Made by a program: the position numbers and the translations under genes
In this document: one piece after another, positions 14,989 to 25,700 of the stretch
Layout of the letters: every line of letters starts with the position of its first letter
Numbering within the stretch: the stretch's first letter is position 1
Assembly: GCA_021399405.1 (NCBI GenBank)
Contig: JAAFKL010000320.1
Span: 1-30,240, forward strand
DNA from: Candidatus Heimdallarchaeota archaeon
GTDB lineage: Archaea > Asgardarchaeota > Heimdallarchaeia > Heimdallarchaeales > Kariarchaeaceae
Direction: 5' to 3'
Length of the DNA: 30,240 bases
Notes under the pieces: model-generated
Told to the model about the DNA's origin: nothing
Seen by the model: the letters and a program-made list of their open reading frames with translations, nothing else
Databases searched by the model: none

Positions 14989-17289
14989 ATGGATCTAGAT
15001 CAATTACAAAAATCGAGTCAGTCTCAGATGGAAGGAACATTAGTTTTAGAGGGAATTAATTTAGGCGCGGAGATTATCCGTGATAAATTTGGAGTTCCAC
15101 ATATTTTTGCAGATGACCACGAAGATCTGTATTTTGCTTTTGGCTATGTTCATGCACAGGATCGACTTTGGCAAATGGAAATGTATCGTCGACTTGGTGA
15201 AGGTAGTTTATCTGAACTTTTAGGAGAAGGTGCTTTAGTCCAAGATAAATTTTATCGTACTCTTGGGTTATATATTGCTGCAAAAAGGGACGAAGAGGCA
15301 TTCTTAAGCAAAGGAAACCCAGACGCAATAAAAGTACTATTAGCGTATTTTCGTGGAATCAACACTTTTATTGACACTAATCAAGAAACATTACCTTTAG
15401 AATTTAAGTTGCTTAATGTCACACCCAAACATTTTGCAATAGTCGATGGATTATTGATCGGTTATTTTCTTTCGATGGGCTTGGCACGCAATTTTACTGC
15501 TGAGATACTAAGATTAGACATAATGGATAGTATCGATGAATATTTTGGACGAGAGATATATGCCTTAGATCCTACTGATGGAATTCGTTCTTATGCTGTA
15601 CCTGGATTTTCATCAATCCTTGATCCCCCTGGACAAGGAAGTAATAATTGGGTAGTTTCTGGTGAAAAATCAGTCACCGGGAAACCACTCTTAGCAAATG
15701 ATCCTCATGTATTCAATACTATTCCTGCTCTTTGGGAAGTAGTTCATTTACATTATAATGATAGGGATATAATTGGGGGTACGGTACCTGGGCTCCCTAA
15801 TATGATTGTTGGTCACAACAAGAATGTTGCTTTTGGAATTACCAATTCATACGCTGATGTACAAGATGGATATATCATAAAATTGAACCCAGAAAATAAT
15901 CAACAATATCGATATAATGATTCTTGGGTAGATATGGATAAACGGGAAGAGACCATTTTGGTTAAGGGTAAGGACCCTGTTGTATACAATGTCTTACTGA
16001 CTAAATTTGGTCCTATCATTGAACACCTTATTGATGGACACGTTCCGAAGATTTACCAGAGAAATAAAAATACCAAAATAGCGTTCCGATACATGTTAGA
16101 TGATGAATTCGATGAATGTTTATTTAACATTACTCCACAGCTATTATTCATGAACACGGGTGAAGATTTCAAGAATATCGTAAAAAGTATGAATTTTCTA
16201 AGTCAGAATTACGTATATGCAGATATCAATGGGGATATTGGTTATACAATGACGGGAAAAATCCCTATTCGCAAAAAGGGTGATGGAACTATTCCCGCCC
16301 CAGGTTGGACAGATGAATACGAATGGACTGGGTATATACCGGATAATGAGATGCCGCAATCCACAAATCCAGGATGTAATTTCATTGCAACAGCAAACAA
16401 CAAGGTAGTAAGTAATCATTATCCTCATTTAATTACTAAAGACTGGATACGACCTTATCGGATTAATCGTATAATTGAGATGCTTTCTGAGAAGGAAAGG
16501 CTAAGTGTTGAAGATTTTCACAATATGCAGATGGACACATTTTCATTATCAGCAAAGGATCATCTCCCCTATTTTCTTGAAATTACTCCAACTGATTCGT
16601 TTGAGCAGAGGTGTCTTGAGTATGTGCAAGTATGGGATATGAGATACTCAGCAGAAAGCACTGCTGCATTAATCTATGAAGTATGGAATTATACTCTGTC
16701 AGAAATGTTGTTGGCGGACAAAATAGGAGAAGATGTGTTTTCAAGAAATCATTTCTGGTTTTCAATTCTACCTTTGCTTAAATTCCCTTCAAATCTCTGG
16801 TTTGATCGGGGTTCAAATTCAAATATAGAAAATAGAAGAGCGGTAATTGGAGATGCATTTCACAAAACAGTTGTGGATTTAAAAGAAAAATTAGGTGAAA
16901 ATGTTGATGAATGGAAATGGGGTGATCTTCACCAACTTCAATTTAACCACCCCATGGGTAGTGCATTTCCAGATCCATCGTTATTGAATAGAGGTCCTTT
17001 TGACATTGGCGGATCGGGATCTACAATTAATGCTGCATTCTATTATTATCCGACTACAGAATTCAATCTTACTGTCGGGCCCACATATCGTCAAATTATT
17101 GATCTTGATGATTTCAATAATTCAAAGTTTATCGTCATTCCTGGTCAATCTGGTAATCAATTCAATAATCACTATGCGGATATGATCGATCCATGGCTCA
17201 AAGGGAAATTGCATCCTTTACTCATAGATCGAGAAAAAATTATTGAAAACAAGGAAATGAGTCTTGTTTTAGAAAAAAGTCCAGAATAA
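14989..17289 (+). CDS. Penicillin acylase-family Ntn hydrolase, no signal peptide
   Basis: A 766-residue S45-family amidohydrolase. Members are cleaved autocatalytically, freeing an N-terminal Ser that attacks amide bonds (penicillins, acyl-homoserine lactones, other N-acyl compounds). Here GQGSNNWVVSG (215-225) puts the nucleophile at Ser218, giving an alpha chain and spacer of about 217 residues and a beta chain of about 549. Alpha-chain motifs are DKFGVPHIFADD and YVHAQDRLWQMEM. Beta-chain motifs are GKPLLANDPH, PGLPNMIVGHN, GFTNS-like FGITNSYADVQD, and GSGSTINAAF near the C-terminus, which includes the region of the oxyanion-hole Asn. The N-terminus (MDLDQLQKSSQSQ) has no hydrophobic signal, unlike most secreted bacterial acylases, so it looks cytoplasmic. 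Natural substrate unknown. Monocistronic with its own TATA box. Confidence 0.9.
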   Translation: MDLDQLQKSSQSQMEGTLVLEGINLGAEIIRDKFGVPHIFADDHEDLYFAFGYVHAQDRLWQMEMYRRLGEGSLSELLGEGALVQDKFYRTLGLYIAAKRDEEAFLSKGNPDAIKVLLAYFRGINTFIDTNQETLPLEFKLLNVTPKHFAIVDGLLIGYFLSMGLARNFTAEILRLDIMDSIDEYFGREIYALDPTDGIRSYAVPGFSSILDPPGQGSNNWVVSGEKSVTGKPLLANDPHVFNTIPALWEVVHLHYNDRDIIGGTVPGLPNMIVGHNKNVAFGITNSYADVQDGYIIKLNPENNQQYRYNDSWVDMDKREETILVKGKDPVVYNVLLTKFGPIIEHLIDGHVPKIYQRNKNTKIAFRYMLDDEFDECLFNITPQLLFMNTGEDFKNIVKSMNFLSQNYVYADINGDIGYTMTGKIPIRKKGDGTIPAPGWTDEYEWTGYIPDNEMPQSTNPGCNFIATANNKVVSNHYPHLITKDWIRPYRINRIIEMLSEKERLSVEDFHNMQMDTFSLSAKDHLPYFLEITPTDSFEQRCLEYVQVWDMRYSAESTAALIYEVWNYTLSEMLLADKIGEDVFSRNHFWFSILPLLKFPSNLWFDRGSNSNIENRRAVIGDAFHKTVVDLKEKLGENVDEWKWGDLHQLQFNHPMGSAFPDPSLLNRGPFDIGGSGSTINAAFYYYPTTEFNLTVGPTYRQIIDLDDFNNSKFIVIPGQSGNQFNNHYADMIDPWLKGKLHPLLIDREKIIENKEMSLVLEKSPE

Positions 17290-17371
17290 AATGAGTAGAG
17301 AATTGCATATCTTGAGATCGGCATCAGATTTCGAATTTCGAAACTGAATGATAATGTTACTGTACAGTCAA

Positions 17372-20089
17372 TCAGATCATGGATTTGACTGATTCCATTG
17401 ATGGTAAGTTTGGGTAATATTTCCTAACCATTAACCACTTACCTAATTCTATGATAGGGAGAACGCTAAGAGAACTTATTGCAATGATTATCCACTCGGT
17501 TAAATCTAAGGCATGAGTACTCATTATTGATTGTGCACCAGGTAGATAAATTATGAAGATAAGAAGAATAAATTCCCAGATCACCGCTCGATTTAACCAC
17601 TTATTTGAGAATGGCTTAAAACTAAATATTGAGTGCTTATCTGATCTGTAATTATAAGCTTTAACAAATTGAATTAGTATTAGATTGATGAACACAAGCC
17701 CTTGAGCATCAGCAAGGCTAATTCCTTTCACATAATAAAAATAATAGAATATTGTTAAATTCAAGGCAGCAGACCAAACACCCCCAATAATAATTAGTAT
17801 CATTACGGGTTTAGAGAAAATACTTTTGTGAGGATCACGTGGAGGATCATTCAATTTAGAGTAAATTGGGGGGTCCACTGCTAAGGCTAATGCTGGAAGT
17901 CCATCAGTGGCTAAATTAACATATAGAATTTGGATTGCAATTAAAGGCAATTCCATACCTAACATAACTGCTAAAGATAGAAGAATAATTTCGCCAAGAT
18001 TTGAAGACAGCAAAAACATCAAATATTTTTTAATGTTATCAAATATTATTCTTCCTTCATAAATTGCCTCAACAATTGTGTTAAAGTTATCATCTGCCAA
18101 AACCATGTCTGAAGCTTCTTTACTCACATCAGTACCTGTGATACCCATGGCGATTCCTACATTGGCTGATTTCAAAGCAGGGGCATCATTAATTCCATCC
18201 CCTGTCATTGCAATAATTTGTTGATCATTTTTTATGACATCAACTACTCTCAATTTATGAAAAGGTGAAACTCGTGCAATTACATCGATATTTCTAATAT
18301 TATTCCGCAACTCCTCATCACTCATTTTATCAAGATCTAAGCCTGATATAACCAAACCATTATTTACGATTCCAATATCCGTTCCAATTGATCTGGCTGT
18401 TGAAAGATGATCCCCAGTTAGCATAATAACTTTTATCCCAGCGTCATGACAATCTTTGATCGACTCTTTAACACCACTTCTCGGTGGGTCCATTAAACCA
18501 ATAAAACCTAAAAATACTAAATTATCTTCTGACATAACGGTGTTTTTATCGAGGATCTTATATGCGATTCCGAGGGTTCTGAGCGAATTATTTGTCATTT
18601 TGTTAATTATTTCGATTAAATCGTTTTTGATTTCATTATCTAGAGATTCAATGTTACCGTTGATTAATATTCGTTTACTATTTTTGATAATTTTTTCGGG
18701 AGCACCCTTTGTGAATAATATATTTTTACTTCCATTACTGTGTGCAGTTGTCATCATTTTCCTATCAGAGCTAAATGGTATTTCTGCCATTCTTGGCTTT
18801 TGTGCGATGAATGTTTTTCCATATCCAAATTTTTCTGAAAATTCCCTTAATCCTATATCTGTTGGATTTCCAATGAATTTATCCACGTTGAGAATTGCAT
18901 CATTACAAAGAGACATTCCTTGTAGCAAAAGATTATCGTTATTGTTATCTTTGGCTAAATCACTCTCAGATACACGATCAAGTCCCATATAAACTTCCTT
19001 TACTGACATTTTTCCTTCTGTTAAAGTACCAGTTTTATCCGTGAAAATAATTGATGTAGCCCCAAGTGTCTCAACTGCTGTAAGCTTCCTGACCAAAGCG
19101 TTCTTTTTAGACATTTTTTGGACTCCCATCGCTAGTGAAATGGTAATTACTGCGGGGAGGGCTTCAGGTACTACCGCTACTGCTACGGCTATTGACCAGA
19201 TGAACATCTCAACCGGGTCATGATCCTGTAAAACACCAATCGTAAACACTATGGAAATTGCAAAAATTGACGCAATAGACAAAATTTTCCCCATGTGGTC
19301 TATATTTTTTTGAAGTGGCGTTTGAGTTGCTTGAATGCTTGATAACTCAGTTGCAATTTTTCCAAATTCAGTTTTCATCCCAGTGCCTGTAACAACAGCT
19401 CGGCATCTACCATAAGTAATCACAGTACCAGCGTAAACCATATTTTTTCTGTCACCAATTGAAAGATTATCCGAATTGATTTCAGCGCTGAATTTTATGA
19501 TTGAAAGAGATTCACCCGTTAATGAGGCCTCGTCAGTTTGAAGATTACTAGATTCAATAATTCGAGAATCTGCAGGTACTTTATCACCCATTTTTAGTAT
19601 TAATATATCTCCCGGTACAACTCCCCTTGATGGTATTTCTACGATTTCTCCATCCCGACTGACTCTGGCTGTGGGGGCTGTCATCTGCTGTAGAGACTCT
19701 ATTGCCTTATCCGCTTTGTATTCTTGGACAAAACCTAAAATTATTGAAAATATAACAATTATTAATATTGCAATAGCGTCGAACATATGGCCTATCAGTG
19801 CAGAAACTGCAACAGCGAACAGTAATAAAATAATTAAGAAATTATTTACTTGATCAAATAAAAGCTTGAGAATAGATAATTGATTAGTGCTTTCAATTAT
19901 ATTCTCTCCATGTTCTTCTAATCTTTCCACAACTTCAATTTCATTCAAACCATTTTCGTTTGATTTTAATTTTTCAAGTGTATCTTCTGTATTTAATTTA
20001 TACCATGCAATTTCTGAATTTGTATTAGACCCCGAAGACACAAGATCCTTAGAAGGAACCATTCTATTTAAGTTTAGATTTACGGTCAT
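17372..20089 (-). CDS. P2-type cation-transporting ATPase (Ca2+/Mn2+, SERCA/SPCA-like)
   Basis: A 905-residue P-type ATPase with the full cycle machinery: TGES (191-194, dephosphorylation), DKTGTLTE with phosphorylated Asp351, KGAP (461-464, ATP site), TGD (558-560) and TGDGINDAP (629-637, hinge). Transport residues by alignment to SERCA: Glu309 in PEALP (helix 4), Asn697 and Glu700 in SNLGE (helix 5), and Asn725, Thr728 and Asp729 in NLATDG (helix 6). The helix-8 position of SERCA Glu908 is Gln806 (QFVKAYN). Site II is intact while site I is weakened, as in one-ion SPCA/PMR1 pumps, so export of one Ca2+ or Mn2+ per ATP is likely (inference). About ten helices. The N-terminal ~30 residues are polar. 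Start ATG 20089, with an AT-rich box about 26 nt upstream. Confidence 0.92.
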   Translation of the reverse strand: MTVNLNLNRMVPSKDLVSSGSNTNSEIAWYKLNTEDTLEKLKSNENGLNEIEVVERLEEHGENIIESTNQLSILKLLFDQVNNFLIILLLFAVAVSALIGHMFDAIAILIIVIFSIILGFVQEYKADKAIESLQQMTAPTARVSRDGEIVEIPSRGVVPGDILILKMGDKVPADSRIIESSNLQTDEASLTGESLSIIKFSAEINSDNLSIGDRKNMVYAGTVITYGRCRAVVTGTGMKTEFGKIATELSSIQATQTPLQKNIDHMGKILSIASIFAISIVFTIGVLQDHDPVEMFIWSIAVAVAVVPEALPAVITISLAMGVQKMSKKNALVRKLTAVETLGATSIIFTDKTGTLTEGKMSVKEVYMGLDRVSESDLAKDNNNDNLLLQGMSLCNDAILNVDKFIGNPTDIGLREFSEKFGYGKTFIAQKPRMAEIPFSSDRKMMTTAHSNGSKNILFTKGAPEKIIKNSKRILINGNIESLDNEIKNDLIEIINKMTNNSLRTLGIAYKILDKNTVMSEDNLVFLGFIGLMDPPRSGVKESIKDCHDAGIKVIMLTGDHLSTARSIGTDIGIVNNGLVISGLDLDKMSDEELRNNIRNIDVIARVSPFHKLRVVDVIKNDQQIIAMTGDGINDAPALKSANVGIAMGITGTDVSKEASDMVLADDNFNTIVEAIYEGRIIFDNIKKYLMFLLSSNLGEIILLSLAVMLGMELPLIAIQILYVNLATDGLPALALAVDPPIYSKLNDPPRDPHKSIFSKPVMILIIIGGVWSAALNLTIFYYFYYVKGISLADAQGLVFINLILIQFVKAYNYRSDKHSIFSFKPFSNKWLNRAVIWEFILLIFIIYLPGAQSIMSTHALDLTEWIIIAISSLSVLPIIELGKWLMVRKYYPNLPSMESVKSMI

Positions 20090-20247
20090 TTAAATCGAAG
20101 AAATCCTATTAAAATAAGTTATAGATTATACAATTGTCTAAGTTATTATATAAAAATTGATTTTTTTTATATTTCTATGAGTGTCTTCTTTGATTAATGA
20201 TTGAGTGATATAAGAGATTGAATAGATATTGTAAATCAAAATTAATT

Positions 20248-22038
20248 CTATTCTAAAGATTCCACAATTCTACCATCCATTAGGAAGATCTCCCGAGTGG
20301 CAAATTTAGCTACTTTTTCATCGTGAGTGACTAAAATTATTGTCATTCCAGTCTCTTCATGATATTTCTTGAGTAATTCTAAGACTGCCATACCTGTCTT
20401 TTCATCCAGATCTCCGGTCGGTTCATCAGCAAACAATATTTTAGGTTGATTTGCTAATGCTCTAGCAATTCCTAATCTCTGCATCTGTCCACCACTCAAC
20501 AGTGCGGGCTTATGCGTTGCATATTCACCAATCCCAACATCGTCCAATAGTTTCTGAATTCCTTCAACTAGTTCACCTGATAAACCACTCAAATCAAGGG
20601 GTAGCTTGGTATTTTCAAACGCAGTGAGATGAGGAATTAATGCATAACTCTGAAATATGAAGGAATAATTTTGTCTACGTAATTTTGATCTGGTTTTATC
20701 TCTCATATTAATTATGTCTTGGCCTAAAAAGAAAACACCACCTCTTTGTGGCACATCTAATCCAGCTAACATGTTGAGTAGTGTCGTCTTTCCAGCCCCA
20801 CTAGGACCTCTAATTACAATAAATTCTCCTTTTTCGATTAAGACATCTACACCTCTCAAAGCATATATATACGAATTACCTCGTTTAAATGTTTTGAATA
20901 GTGTTTGAGCCTCTACAATTGCATCTTGGGATTTAGGCCAATATGTTTCTCCTTCTAACTCTTCATAAGCTATTCCCTCATCCAATGTAGTAAACGAAGG
21001 AAGCTGTTGAAATCGATGAGTCCAAGAAAGTAACCCACCAGATATGACATCCATATCAAGCATAGTTTCAATTAATTGATTACAAACATCTGTATCCAGC
21101 TCTTGTTCACCAGTAAGGAGATTACGAAGATCTGATTTGTGATCTACAATGATTTTCATTACAGTATCGATATGACCGAGAATCTCATCACCCAATTCTT
21201 GATGCTTAATCGTCGCCCACTTCTTCATTTCATCTGAGGGTAACCCCTTCAAATAATTAAAAGCAACAGTTGCTACATCGTAAACTTTTGACACTTCACG
21301 TTTGAAGAGTTTTAGAACCTCTTGAATTCCTGAAATGACTCCTATGAATGTTTGTAGGGGAATAATCAGATCCTGTTGGACTCGATTATTTTTTACGAAT
21401 TTTGTAGATAAAGCTTTCAATTGCTCGAATTCTTCAACAGCTTCCTTTATCAGGACATTACTAAAAGGTAAAAATCGTCTTGCGAAATTGGCGATTAATA
21501 CTTCATCCACAATATCGACTAAAGCTTCGCTATCTTCAGGATAGTCTGTAAATTCAGCCACTAATTCGGGTAATATTATTTTATCACCCTCAAATCCTGG
21601 GAGATCCCAGATTATTACTCCACCTTCAGCACCAACTCTCTCGATTTCTGATTCAATCATCTTGAATCTTTTATCCTTTGATTCATTGTACTTCAATATG
21701 AGATCTTCTCGACCAATAGCGTTGAGACCTTTTTCGTAGATGCCTGCAATAGTACCTTGTCTTTTAACATACGCATAGTGGGCATCATGGATGGAATCAG
21801 CATATTCTTTGAGTAATTTCTTTACTTCTCCCTCTGCTTCGATTCGATCTTCTCTTGACGGTAGTTTATTCAATTCAACCTCAGTTACAACGAATGTATT
21901 TAGCTGATTTTTCTTTGGATTTGTACCCTTCAATTTCTTCTTAAAAATCTTGGAAATCTTTTTCCAAATCTTATCAAGTTGTTCGGCGTTATTCCAATCA
22001 ACTAGAGTTGCTACCATGAAAGTTCCTTTTTCATCCAT
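20248..22038 (-). CDS. ABC ATPase (LolD-type) with ~370-residue novel N-terminal extension
   Basis: A 596-residue protein, far longer than the usual 220-240. Residues about 372-596 are a complete LolD/MacB-type ATPase: Walker A GPSGAGKTT (411-419), Q-loop Gln463 in FIFQSYALIPHL, signature LSGGQMQR (514-521), Walker B ILFADEP with Glu539, TGDLD, and H-loop His572. Residues 1-370 match no domain I know. They are soluble, mostly helical, with a lysine-rich patch (25-43), a short hydrophobic strand VIIWDLPGF (141-149), and long helices at about 170-345. There are no membrane segments. The start ATG overlaps the upstream ATPase stop (TAATG), and GGAGG at 22049-22053 supports it. Probably one half of an asymmetric ATPase pair for the big permease, with the extension as a regulatory or adaptor domain (inference). 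Confidence 0.88.
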   Translation of the reverse strand: MDEKGTFMVATLVDWNNAEQLDKIWKKISKIFKKKLKGTNPKKNQLNTFVVTEVELNKLPSREDRIEAEGEVKKLLKEYADSIHDAHYAYVKRQGTIAGIYEKGLNAIGREDLILKYNESKDKRFKMIESEIERVGAEGGVIIWDLPGFEGDKIILPELVAEFTDYPEDSEALVDIVDEVLIANFARRFLPFSNVLIKEAVEEFEQLKALSTKFVKNNRVQQDLIIPLQTFIGVISGIQEVLKLFKREVSKVYDVATVAFNYLKGLPSDEMKKWATIKHQELGDEILGHIDTVMKIIVDHKSDLRNLLTGEQELDTDVCNQLIETMLDMDVISGGLLSWTHRFQQLPSFTTLDEGIAYEELEGETYWPKSQDAIVEAQTLFKTFKRGNSYIYALRGVDVLIEKGEFIVIRGPSGAGKTTLLNMLAGLDVPQRGGVFFLGQDIINMRDKTRSKLRRQNYSFIFQSYALIPHLTAFENTKLPLDLSGLSGELVEGIQKLLDDVGIGEYATHKPALLSGGQMQRLGIARALANQPKILFADEPTGDLDEKTGMAVLELLKKYHEETGMTIILVTHDEKVAKFATREIFLMDGRIVESLE

Positions 22039-22742
22039 TAATTTGTAACCTCCTTATCACTAAAAACTGCCCCATTTTCAATTCGAATAATTCTATCACA
22101 TTGGTTGGCTATCCGACTTGAATGGGTTACTATAATCACTGCCATCCCTTGATTCTCTTCCTGCATTCTTCTAAACAATGCCATTATATCATCTGAGGTA
22201 GCAATGTCTAGATCGCCTGTTGGTTCATCAGCAAGAATGATTCTAGGGCTAGTTACAAGTGTTCGCGCAATAGCAACTTTTTGTTGTTCACCACCGCTTA
22301 AATTGCCGGGAACATCATTGAATCGATCACCCAAGCCCACTTCTTGTAACAACATCTCAGCCTTTGTTTTCGCTTCCTTAGGGTCGAGATTTTGAAGTAA
22401 TAGTGGTAGTGATACATTTTCAACTGATGTTTGATCATCAAATAAATTGAACAATTGAAAAATGTAGCCGACATTATCTCTTCTAAAATTGGTTAGTGTA
22501 TTATCATCCATCTCAATAATCGAATTTCCTTCTATCGATATATTTCCACCTGACGTCTCATCTAATCCTCCGATTAAGTTTAGTAGAGTTGTTTTACCAC
22601 AACCAGAAGGACCCATTATTGCAGTCATTTGACCTGGAGGTATTGAAAAATCAATACCTTTGAGGACGTAAACCTCATTCGATTTACCCTCGTTGTATTT
22701 TTTGTGAATTTCTTCAACACTTAATATTGCTTTTTGACTCAT
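22038..22742 (-). CDS. LolD/MacB-type ABC transporter ATP-binding protein
   Basis: A 234-residue ATPase: Walker A GPSGCGKTT (44-52), Q-loop Gln96 in YIFQLFNLFDDQTSVENV, signature LSGGEQQK (148-155), Walker B IILADEP with Asp172 and Glu173, TGDLD, and H-loop His207 in VTHSS. It belongs to the subfamily that drives FtsX-type permeases. It is the middle gene of a three-gene operon: GGAGG (22750-22754) sits 7 nt before its ATG, next to the stop of the permease, and its stop overlaps the start of the extended ATPase by 1 nt. The two ATPases are clearly different in sequence, so they may form a heterodimer on one permease, or alternate. Confidence 0.94.
   Translation of the reverse strand: MSQKAILSVEEIHKKYNEGKSNEVYVLKGIDFSIPPGQMTAIMGPSGCGKTTLLNLIGGLDETSGGNISIEGNSIIEMDDNTLTNFRRDNVGYIFQLFNLFDDQTSVENVSLPLLLQNLDPKEAKTKAEMLLQEVGLGDRFNDVPGNLSGGEQQKVAIARTLVTSPRIILADEPTGDLDIATSDDIMALFRRMQEENQGMAVIIVTHSSRIANQCDRIIRIENGAVFSDKEVTN
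22049..22053 (-). promoter_or_regulatory. Shine-Dalgarno site of the extended ABC ATPase
   Basis: GGAGG on the minus strand lies 10 nt before the ATG at 22038, inside the last codons of the preceding ATPase gene. It supports translation from this ATG rather than from the in-frame Met seven codons on. Confidence 0.65.
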
Positions 22743-22749
22743 TTTGAAA

Positions 22750-22754
22750 CCTCC
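22750..22754 (-). promoter_or_regulatory. Shine-Dalgarno site of the middle ABC ATPase
   Basis: GGAGG on the minus strand is 7 nt before ATG 22742 and immediately follows the permease stop codon region. It points to reinitiation within one polycistronic mRNA. Confidence 0.7.
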
Positions 22755-22755
22755 T

Positions 22756-25700
22756 TCATCCTGTGTACCTCAACGCTTCACTTGGTGTTATCTTAGAAGC
22801 ATTATAACCAGGTATTACACCTGCAAGAACTCCTAACACCATTACTCCTGAGACATATGCAATTAGCCTGGCCGTCGGATAAACAGCGGGAATTCCTAGG
22901 TCACTTGCTACAACACTTTCTACATACATAATTCCATCAATGAATCCAACAATCAATCCAAGAATTGATACAGTAACCATTTCGATTAATACTCCCAACA
23001 CAATAGATTTCCTGGAAAAACCAATTGCTCTCATCATTCCAATTTCTCGTGTCCTCTCAGATACGGACCTAAAAGCAATAATCATCATGCCAAGTGCTCC
23101 GATTATTAGTCCCATTGTAGCAAAAGTTGCAAATGCTTCCCCGGTTGCTGCATTTTGGCTCCAATAATCACTTACTTCATCCTTTACTACAGTTGCTGAT
23201 CCACCAACTAGATTCCCACCGTTTTCTGACGAAAAGGAGCTGTCATCATTTAAGTTGTTTAAGGCAATCTCGATTTTCTTTCCTAACTCCTCATTCTCTG
23301 TGTCATCATGGTAATCATTAGAACTGCGAACTAAGAATAAATTAGGGAATTCAACATCAAATGGTAAATGTGCGGCAACTGACGGAGTTACAAGAATTGC
23401 ATTTCCAAACATAGGAAAATTAGCCGTCCCCATCATATCAATATATGTCTCAGCTCCCGTATATGCTGGAATTGGATCACCAGTTGTTGTTTGTAGGTAT
23501 ATAGAGGCTCCAATAGGGAGATCTAAATAAACTGCTTGTAAAGCCCAACTACTCAATACCATTGTTTGTTCCTCAAATTTTACTTCCTCGCCTAAATTAA
23601 CTTTTTCAGTACGTACATTCCCATCATAAAATTCTCTAAAAATATCGTTTGAAATTTTTTCATGCTGATCGAGAGTTGTTTTAGCAGAAGTGCTATGACC
23701 AGTTGTTTCCCTTAATTCATCTCCCACAGTGCGGAAAGATAATTCTAGTGAATTCTCATCATTCCAGTCTGAGGTAGGATTAATGATTTCTTCAGGTACT
23801 TCAATTATTGGTAAAAATCTAACATCAGTGCTCAGATCTAAATCTGGATCCAATGGTGAAACCAAGTATATCGGTAATATCGTTCTTCTAAATGCAAAAA
23901 CCTCTTCTATTGACGGATCAATATCCTTAATCCATTCAGCTGTGTTATTATATGTATTATCTGTAGAGACTGCAAGACCAACACCATCAGTATATCCTTC
24001 AAATAGATTAACAGCCCCTATACGCATTGTTGTGGTGTATATTCCAATTAGGATCAGCAGAAACAAAATTATGGTTAATATTGTAACAATTAGTACCCCT
24101 CGAGATCTTTTTCCAATCATTTGTTTCGTTGTAACTTGTGATATTGCTCTCGCACCCACAATTAAAAATAGTATCCGGCTAACTGAATTCATTAACCATT
24201 CATAATTAATAGAGACCAACATAGTTCCGCCGACAACAATGAATAGAAGAATTACTACAAACCAATTGCCAGGATCTTCTGGAACACCAGTTCCGATCCT
24301 CTTTGAACCTTCCACTGTGAAAAATGCACCCAATCCCCACATTGATGCACCACTAATAGAAAGGGCTAATCTTCGAGATAATACTAAAGTTAGCAACAAT
24401 CCTAGTCCAGCTAATGTTAACCCAAATCCAAGGAGCATAGTTGTTTGATTTTCATATGTTTTCCAATTATCTTCATCAAAGATATTTCCTACTTGAGAGG
24501 CTGCAATCAGACCAATGGGTAATAATATTATACCAAAAAGCAATGTTATAAAGCCTTTACCGGGTTCCTTTGGTTCCTCCAACCCCCTGAGTGTATTTGC
24601 CACACTTTGTCTAGCGGCATTCATTGCTGGTATTACTGCAGTTATGATTGATAATATCACACCAATAAGCACAGCACTAAATACTAAAACGGGATTTATT
24701 CCACTCCCAGAGACAGTAACTCCAAACGCGACAGACAATTCTGCAAGCATCCATATCGATACCAATTGTCCAAGCAGAAATCCCAGTAATGCACCAATTA
24801 AACCGACTATGGCTGCTTCAATAACAAATATCGCAAATATTGTTCCTATACTTGATCCCAATGCTCTAAGGATTGCTGTTTGATTTTTTCGATCATCTAC
24901 AGCCATATTTTGAACATTAACTATTAGCAACAAAGCAGTTGCGTTCAGCATAACTGCAAATATAGTTAGGAAACCTACTAACAATGCGAGATTTTCACCC
25001 ATTGTTTCAACACTACTTACCCGAGCTGAAAATACAAATGCTCCAGGAAATGCCATTGAATAAGTCACCTGTATCTCCTGTATCGCAATTATTATTATTT
25101 TCATACCTGGAAAACTTTTCTCATCAAGATCAAATTTCTCAAGACTCCTATCAATCCCATCGAAGGTTATTGCTATCTCTGAAATGGATTGATTGATAGT
25201 GGGATCCAATCCAGCTTGCAATTCTTCTAAATTAACATATAATTGGGGTGTCGTGCTTTTGGGACTCGCCCCAACAGTTCCTCGTCCTTTCGTTTCATCA
25301 TAAATCTCTGCTACATTAAATTTCTCTGTAGTAGAATTCCCCAATCCATTCGACATGCTAAATTGAATTTCATCACCCAATGATAATTCCAATTCTTCGG
25401 CGAGGAGATCTGAAATAATGACATTACCTGCTACTAAATGTTGTACAGGATCAATTGTTGCTCCATCTTGATCCTCAAAATCGCCAAACCCAGAATCTCC
25501 AGGCTGAATTCCTCGAATTGTAATCCCTTCCTCTAGAAGTCCAGTTGCAGTTGCATAAACAGATGTGGAATAGATTATTCTAGGAGAAATTGATGTGATA
25601 CTTTGCAAGTTTGGTTGGCTGGTATCAATCAAATCGACAAAACTTTGATTAAAAAGCCCATTTGGCGAGGTTGGATCTGTGATCGTAATATCGACATTCC

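Noticed and set aside
18456..18992. Long plus-strand open frame (178 codons) opposite the P-type ATPase
   Set aside because: Exactly antisense to the conserved ATPase core; its translation has no recognisable domain and reflects the codon bias of the real gene.
23729..24205. Plus-strand open frame (158 codons) opposite the giant permease
   Set aside because: Antisense shadow of the permease extracytoplasmic domain with no own promoter, ribosome site or domain.
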